Assembly (NCBI RefSeq): GCF_021555155.1
Contig: NZ_JAKGBU010000029.1
Span: forward strand, 1-53,575
Length of the DNA stretch: 53,575 nucleotides
DNA from: Rhizobium alarense
GTDB taxonomy: Bacteria; Pseudomonadota; Alphaproteobacteria; Rhizobiales; Rhizobiaceae
Direction of reading: 5' to 3'
Shown: positions 49,349-53,575 of the stretch, one piece after another
Layout: every line of letters begins with the position of its first letter
Position numbering within the stretch: position 1 is the first letter of the stretch
Notes under the pieces: model-generated
What the model was told of the DNA's origin: nothing
What the model saw: only the letters and a program-made list of their open reading frames with translations
Databases searched by the model: none
Translations under genes and position numbers: made by a program

Positions 49349-49994
49349 GATAACTCTCCCAGGCGTCGATCGACACGGTGAGGCCCGGCGTCGCATCCTC
49401 GCCCCAGATCTCCACACCGTCGAACACCACCGTATAGACCCATTGCGGGTTCTCGCCGCGCCCGTGGGCGTTGTCGTCCGGAAAGACGAAGGCGCCCTGC
49501 ACCGCCTCGACGATGCCGGTTCTGGCACGCGCATAACGCGGCAGCCGCGTATGGGCCGGCGGGTTGACGTTGCGCGTGCGCACCCGGTCGCCGACGGCAA
49601 AGGCCGGCGCGGCCTCCAGAGGCCGGTCGCACGGACCACCCTTCGCGAGCACGCCCGCGACCATGTCCGCCTTCAGCACGCGTTTCGGCACGGCGCCCGG
49701 TCCAAGGCTGCGTCCGGCGGCGAGTTCATCCTGCGTGACGAAGCCGTGGCGGACGAGCAGCGTCTCCAGCGCCCGGGTCCATATCTCGTAGTAGCTCGCC
49801 GCGAGATAGGTGGCGGGCGGGATGTTCTCCCGTGCATGCCGGCTCTCGTCGATCGTCCAGGCGCCGAAGGCGCCGCAGGAGAGTGTGATGCCGAGCGCGC
49901 GCTTCTCCCAGTTGGCATGGAAATAGGGCTCGTCCGGCTCGGGCGCGACCGGACCCAGACCGTGCAGGCCGCCGAGGTCATGCGGCCCGTTCAT
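49335..49994 (-). CDS. Nitrile hydratase subunit beta
   Basis: 219 residues from ATG 49992-49994, overlapping the alpha stop. Beta-subunit pattern: [40 protein letters not shown], and a C-terminal SH3-like part ([36 protein letters not shown]). The subunit forms the alpha-beta heterodimer that hydrates nitriles to amides. The overlapping order alpha, beta, activator marks a translationally coupled operon. Confidence 0.94.
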   Translation of the reverse strand: MNGPHDLGGLHGLGPVAPEPDEPYFHANWEKRALGITLSCGAFGAWTIDESRHARENIPPATYLAASYYEIWTRALETLLVRHGFVTQDELAAGRSLGPGAVPKRVLKADMVAGVLAKGGPCDRPLEAAPAFAVGDRVRTRNVNPPAHTRLPRYARARTGIVEAVQGAFVFPDDNAHGRGENPQWVYTVVFDGVEIWGEDATPGLTVSIDAWESYLERL

Positions 49995-50629
49995 CGCCTG
50001 TCCTCCGGCGAAAGCGCGAGCCCCGTGCCGATCATCGCATCGCGCGTGACAAGTTCGGCGAGCGCCGTCTCGTCGAGCCCCTCGGTCCCGGCCGGCCGCT
50101 CCGGCACGACGAGATAGCGCAATTCCGCCGTCGAATCCCACACGCGGATCTTCCTGTCCGCCGGCAGCGCGACGCCGAATTCCGCGAGCACGCCGCGCGG
50201 GTCCATGACGGCGCGCGACCGGTAGGCCGGCGCCTTGTACCAGACCGGCGGCAGGCCGAGAACGGACCAGGGATAACAGGAGCAGAGCGTGCAGACGACG
50301 AGGTTGTGGGTCTCGGGCGTGTTGAAGACGGCGCGCATGTGCTCGCCCTGCCGGCCGGCATAGCCGAGGCTCGCGACCGCCGCGGTGGCATCGGCCTTCA
50401 GCCAGGCCGCGAAAGCCGGGTCGGCCCAGGCCTTGGCAACCACCCGCGCGCCGTTGCGCGGGCCGATCCTCGTCTCGTAGGTCTCGACGATCGCGTCGAT
50501 CGCCGCCGGGTCGATCAGGCCTTTCCCGGTCAGGATCGTCTCGAGCGCCTTCACCCGTGCCTCCATGGGCGAGAAATGATTGTCGTGGTGATGATGGCCG
50601 TCGTCGTGCGGGTGAGGATGGTCGTGCAT
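49991..50629 (-). CDS. Cobalt-type nitrile hydratase subunit alpha
   Basis: 212 residues. Metal-binding claw [10 protein letters not shown] with C113, C116 and C118 and Thr at 114, the signature of cobalt-type enzymes (iron enzymes have Ser there). The enzyme converts nitriles to amides. The N-terminus is exceptional: nine histidines in the first 18 residues, a possible metal-binding tail. ATG 50627-50629 is the likely start; the next ATG (codon 22) would leave out the His tail. No amidase or nitrilase gene is adjacent. Confidence 0.95.
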   Translation of the reverse strand: MHDHPHPHDDGHHHHDNHFSPMEARVKALETILTGKGLIDPAAIDAIVETYETRIGPRNGARVVAKAWADPAFAAWLKADATAAVASLGYAGRQGEHMRAVFNTPETHNLVVCTLCSCYPWSVLGLPPVWYKAPAYRSRAVMDPRGVLAEFGVALPADRKIRVWDSTAELRYLVVPERPAGTEGLDETALAELVTRDAMIGTGLALSPEDRR

Positions 50630-50793
50630 GGGACTCGTCCGGAATGATGCTCCCCCTACATAGGCCTCCCCGCACGCCGCGCCAACCGCTTCCTGCGCAC
50701 ATCGGAGACGATGCGGGACGCGCCTGCCGGATTTGGCGTCCGGGATGCACGCGGCCCGCTTCCGCCTCCGGCGAACTGCGCTAGTCTGCCGCC

Positions 50794-52083
50794 ATGAACA
50801 TCCTGATTCTCGGTGCGTCCGGCTTCATCGGCTCGGCGGTCGCACGCAGGCTTTCGGCCGACGGACATGCCGTGACGGGACTGGGGCGCAACCTCGCCGC
50901 CATGCGTCGCCGCATGGCCTTCATCACCTGGCGCGAGGCGGATCTCGCAACGCTGGTTTTGCCGGCCAGCTGGCAGGCACATCTCGACGGTATCGACGTG
51001 GTGGTGAACGCCGCCGGCGCGCTGCAGGACGGGGCGCGCGACGACCTTGCGGCGGTGCAGGACCGGGCGATGCAGGCACTCTACGTCGCCGCCCAGTCCC
51101 GCGTCGAACCGCCCCTCGTCGTCCAGGTTTCCGCCCGCACCGACGGCCCGGGGTCGCACACTGCCTTCCTCGCCACCAAGCGCCGCGCGGACGAGGCCTT
51201 GAAGGCATCGGGCCTGCCGCACGTGGTCCTCCGCCCCGCCCTCGTGCTCGGCCGCAACGCGCATGGCGGTTCGGCGCTGCTCAGGGCGCTCGCCGCCATG
51301 CCCTGCGTGACGCCGCTCATTCACGCCGAAAGCCCGGTCGCAACCGTCGGGCTCGACGACGTGGCCGCCGCCGTCTCCGACGCCGTCGCCGGCACGATCC
51401 CCGCCGGCAGCGATCTTGAGCTCGCCGCGCCGCGACCGGTCGCCCTTGCCGACCTCGTCGCCCTGCACCGGTCCTGGCTCGGCCTGGCGCCCGCGCGCCG
51501 ATGGTCTGTGCCGCTTTTCGCCGCCATCCCCGTCGTCGCCGCCGCCGACATGGCGGGGCGGCTCGGCTGGCGGGCCCCGCTGCGCTCGACGGCCATGCGC
51601 GTCATGCAGGGCGGCGTGACAGCCGCTGCGTCGGCGGAGGCACCCGGCCGGACGCTGCGGGATGCGGGCGCCGTGCTCGCCGCCAATCCGGCCGGCGTGC
51701 AGGACCTCTGGTTCGCGCGCCTCTACCTGCTGAAGCCGCTGGTCGTCGTCTGCCTGTCCGTCTTCTGGCTTGCCTCGGGGCTCGTGCCCTTCTGGAATTT
51801 CGCGCCGGCATACGCCCATTTCTCGCCGCTGATGCCGCCCGGATGGGCTGCGGCCGCAGTCATCGCCACCTGCCTTGCCGACATCCTTCTCGGCGCCGCC
51901 GTGCTCGCCAGAAAACACGCCCGCCGCGCGATGCAGGGCATGGTCGTGCTCGCCGCCGCCTATCTCGCCGCGGCCACCCTGGTCGAGCCGTCGCTCTGGC
52001 TCGATCCGCTCGGCCCGCTCGTCAAGGTGCTGCCGTCCGTCGTGCTTGCGCTGGTCGGGCTCGCGATCCTGGACGAACGCTGA
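50794..52083 (+). CDS. NAD-dependent epimerase-like protein with C-terminal DoxX-like membrane domain
   Basis: 429 residues. The N-terminal 290 residues are an extended SDR-like domain ([16 protein letters not shown], residues 4-19; [25 protein letters not shown]). The last 130 residues hold four hydrophobic segments ([20 protein letters not shown] and others) like DoxX. Such fusions occur in many proteobacteria; the function is not known. The stop shares a base with the DUF2269 start (TGATG), so the two genes are coupled. Confidence 0.88.
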   Translation: MNILILGASGFIGSAVARRLSADGHAVTGLGRNLAAMRRRMAFITWREADLATLVLPASWQAHLDGIDVVVNAAGALQDGARDDLAAVQDRAMQALYVAAQSRVEPPLVVQVSARTDGPGSHTAFLATKRRADEALKASGLPHVVLRPALVLGRNAHGGSALLRALAAMPCVTPLIHAESPVATVGLDDVAAAVSDAVAGTIPAGSDLELAAPRPVALADLVALHRSWLGLAPARRWSVPLFAAIPVVAAADMAGRLGWRAPLRSTAMRVMQGGVTAAASAEAPGRTLRDAGAVLAANPAGVQDLWFARLYLLKPLVVVCLSVFWLASGLVPFWNFAPAYAHFSPLMPPGWAAAAVIATCLADILLGAAVLARKHARRAMQGMVVLAAAYLAAATLVEPSLWLDPLGPLVKVLPSVVLALVGLAILDER

Positions 52084-52562
52084 TGGACGCCGAAAGCCTG
52101 CTCCGCCTGCTCCACGTGCTCGGCGCCGCCGTGCTCTTCGGCACCGGCGCCGGCATCGCCTTCTTCATGGTGGCGGCCGAGAAGACGCGGGATGCACGGC
52201 TTGTCGCCCATGTCTCGAACACGGTGGTCGTGGCCGATACCCTCTTCACCGCGACCGCCGTCGTGCTGCAGCCGATCACCGGCTATCTGCTCGCCCGCGA
52301 CGTCGGCTGGAGCCTTTCGGAAGGCTGGATCGTGCTGTCGCTGGCGCTCTACGTGCTGACCGGCCTGTTCTGGCTTCCTGTCGTCCGGATCCAGATCCGG
52401 CTGCGCGACCTCGCCCGCGAGGCCAGCGCGGCCGGAGAGCCCCTGCCGCCCGCCTTCGACAGGCTCTATCGCATCTGGTTCGCCTGCGGCTTTCCGGCCT
52501 TCCTCGCCGTCATCGCCATCTTCTGGCTGATGCTGACGAAGCCGGACATCGCCCTATTTTAG
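52083..52562 (+). CDS. DUF2269 integral membrane protein
   Basis: 159 residues, four hydrophobic segments (about 8-30, 47-72, 81-101 and 132-152). DUF2269 pattern LLHVLGAAVLFGTGAGIAFF, VLQPITGYLLARDVGWSL, LTGLFWLPVVRIQI. Four-helix inner-membrane protein without known role, often next to SDR-DoxX fusions like the preceding gene. Its 3' end overlaps the converging LysE gene by 9 bp. Confidence 0.9.
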   Translation: MDAESLLRLLHVLGAAVLFGTGAGIAFFMVAAEKTRDARLVAHVSNTVVVADTLFTATAVVLQPITGYLLARDVGWSLSEGWIVLSLALYVLTGLFWLPVVRIQIRLRDLAREASAAGEPLPPAFDRLYRIWFACGFPAFLAVIAIFWLMLTKPDIALF

Positions 52563-53147
52563 CATCGGCCAAAGGCTTGCGACGAGCAGCAGCGCCATGG
52601 TGACGTTGAACCACCGGAGCCGGACGGGATCGGAGAGCCATTGCCGGAGCGCCGAGCCGAAGCCGGCCCAGGTCGAGACGCTCGGGAAATTGACGAGCGC
52701 GAAGGCGGTGCCGACGATGAGCACGCTCACCGCATAGTTCGCCGCATCCGTATAGGTCGCCATGGCGGAGACCGCCATTATCCAGGCCTTCGGATTGACC
52801 CACTGGAACGCCGCCGCCTCAAGGAAGGTCATCGGTCGCGCGCCGGCCTTGCCCTCATCGAGGCTGCGCGACGTCGCGATCTTGAAGGCGATCCACAGCA
52901 GATAGAGCCCGCCGGCGATCTTCAGCGTCGTATAGAGCGCCGGCACCGTTTCGAGCAGCGCACCAAGGCCGAAGCCGACACCGAGCAGCAGCGTCAGGAA
53001 TCCGACGCCGATGCCGCACATGTGCGGGATCGTCCTCACGAAACCGAAATTCACGCCCGATGCGAAGAGCATCATGTTGTTCGGCCCCGGTGTGATCGAC
53101 GTGGTGAAGGCAAAGACGACGAGCGCCAGGAAAATCTCTATCTGCAT
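52554..53147 (-). CDS. LysE family transporter
   Basis: 197 residues, six hydrophobic segments. RhtB/LysE signature: FTTSITPGPNNMMLFASGVN at residues 14-33, then FAFxxNPK-like FQWVNPKAWIMAVSA. Members export amino acids such as lysine, homoserine or threonine. The substrate cannot be given. The gene is divergent from the aldo/keto reductase, with 136 bp between starts. Confidence 0.92.
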   Translation of the reverse strand: MQIEIFLALVVFAFTTSITPGPNNMMLFASGVNFGFVRTIPHMCGIGVGFLTLLLGVGFGLGALLETVPALYTTLKIAGGLYLLWIAFKIATSRSLDEGKAGARPMTFLEAAAFQWVNPKAWIMAVSAMATYTDAANYAVSVLIVGTAFALVNFPSVSTWAGFGSALRQWLSDPVRLRWFNVTMALLLVASLWPMLK

Positions 53148-53283
53148 GGATCGGCCTGCATATCCTGTTCATTTTTCCGACTGATAGCGCACGGCGTTGG
53201 AACAACCAGCCAATTCTTGTCATAAGGACATTTGAGTATGTGTCGTCCGGTACGTGACCGGTGCGGAAAGAGTGGAGTGCGGC

Positions 53284-53575
53284 ATGAAGGCGGAACTTCC
53301 GGCAGTAACGTTTCCCGGCGGACGGCAGGTCGCGGCCCTCGGACTCGGAACGTGGCACATGGGCGAAAGCCCGGCACGCATGGCGGACGAGGCCGACGCG
53401 CTGCGCGCCGGCATCGACCTCGGCATGACATTGATCGACACGGCCGAAATGTATGCCGACGGCGGCGCCGAGAGCGTGGTCGGCGAGGCCGTCCGCGGGC
53501 GGCGCGACGAGGTTTTCATCGTCAGCAAGGTCCTGCCGTCCAACGCCAGCCGGACCGGCACCGTCGCGGCCTGCG
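53284..53575 (+). CDS. Aldo/keto reductase, 5' part only
   Basis: ATG 53284 (GGAG upstream) opens a frame that runs off the window end (97 codons visible). The start is [20 protein letters not shown], then LGTWHMGES, the AKR Asp and Tyr residues in [14 protein letters not shown] and the Lys in [13 protein letters not shown](P)H-dependent reductase of carbonyl compounds; subfamily uncertain. Only the first third of the barrel is present. Confidence 0.9.
   Translation, partial: MKAELPAVTFPGGRQVAALGLGTWHMGESPARMADEADALRAGIDLGMTLIDTAEMYADGGAESVVGEAVRGRRDEVFIVSKVLPSNASRTGTVAAC

Overview
The window is GC-rich, densely packed and apparently chromosomal. It comes from an alphaproteobacterium of the order Hyphomicrobiales (Rhizobiales), most likely family Rhizobiaceae (Rhizobium, Ensifer, Shinella or Agrobacterium type). 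The main reasons are the paired DUF1127 proteins beside a LysR regulator, the rhizobial-type PdxJ and IlvC, and a tRNA-Arg(CCU) gene interrupted by a group I intron, a situation described classically in Agrobacterium. The genus is an inference. No insertion sequence, integrase, prophage, CRISPR array or rRNA gene was seen, so this looks like an ordinary chromosomal segment with some accessory functions.

Layout. 1-3.6 kb: truncated LysR regulator, two DUF1127 mini-proteins, a GNAT acetyltransferase and a GlxA-type AraC regulator. 3.6-6 kb: a REC-REC protein followed by a REC-REC-GGDEF diguanylate cyclase. 6.1-9.1 kb: a small exported protein and a large DUF3772/MscS channel. 9.1-13.3 kb (minus strand): a cobalamin riboswitch followed by DUF1636, ATPase, binding protein, FecCD permease and DUF924, read as a corrinoid uptake operon. 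13.4-14.9 kb: a secreted muramidase-like protein with RTX repeats. 15-17.9 kb: ArsR/SRPBCC/DUF1801 cluster and small membrane or exported proteins. 18.1-19.0 kb: intron-containing tRNA-Arg(CCU), a gene-poor stretch, tRNA-Lys(CUU). 19.1-24.2 kb: PhzF, NUDIX, an EEP nuclease, an exported protein built of three repeats, DUF4189.

24.2-31.1 kb: a three-gene ABC importer divergent from a RocB-type M20 hydrolase that converges on a MocR/LysN-type aminotransferase; these may form an uptake and breakdown module for an amino-acid-like compound. 31.2-33.2 kb: a 34-residue membrane protein, ilvC and a TetR regulator. 33.4-36.4 kb: small exported proteins, a cold-shock protein and a type II NADH dehydrogenase-like protein. 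36.5-38.9 kb: Lrp regulator, Asp/Glu racemase and a MarR-GNAT fusion whose start codon lies in a perfect hairpin. 38.9-42.4 kb: HxlR plus FAD monooxygenase divergent from a QorB-like reductase, then pdxJ.

42.7-47.2 kb: a membrane protein with a conserved N-terminal domain, a MerR protein with a LuxR-like C-terminus, a RecD-like helicase and an AbrB-type membrane protein. 47.3-49.0 kb: COG4315 protein, ECF sigma and anti-sigma factor in overlapping order. 49.0-50.6 kb: cobalt-type nitrile hydratase alpha, beta and activator. 50.8-53.6 kb: an SDR-DoxX-like fusion, a DUF2269 membrane protein, a LysE exporter and the start of an aldo/keto reductase that runs off the end. Starts were chosen by Shine-Dalgarno spacing and family alignment, so several differ from the longest possible reading frame.
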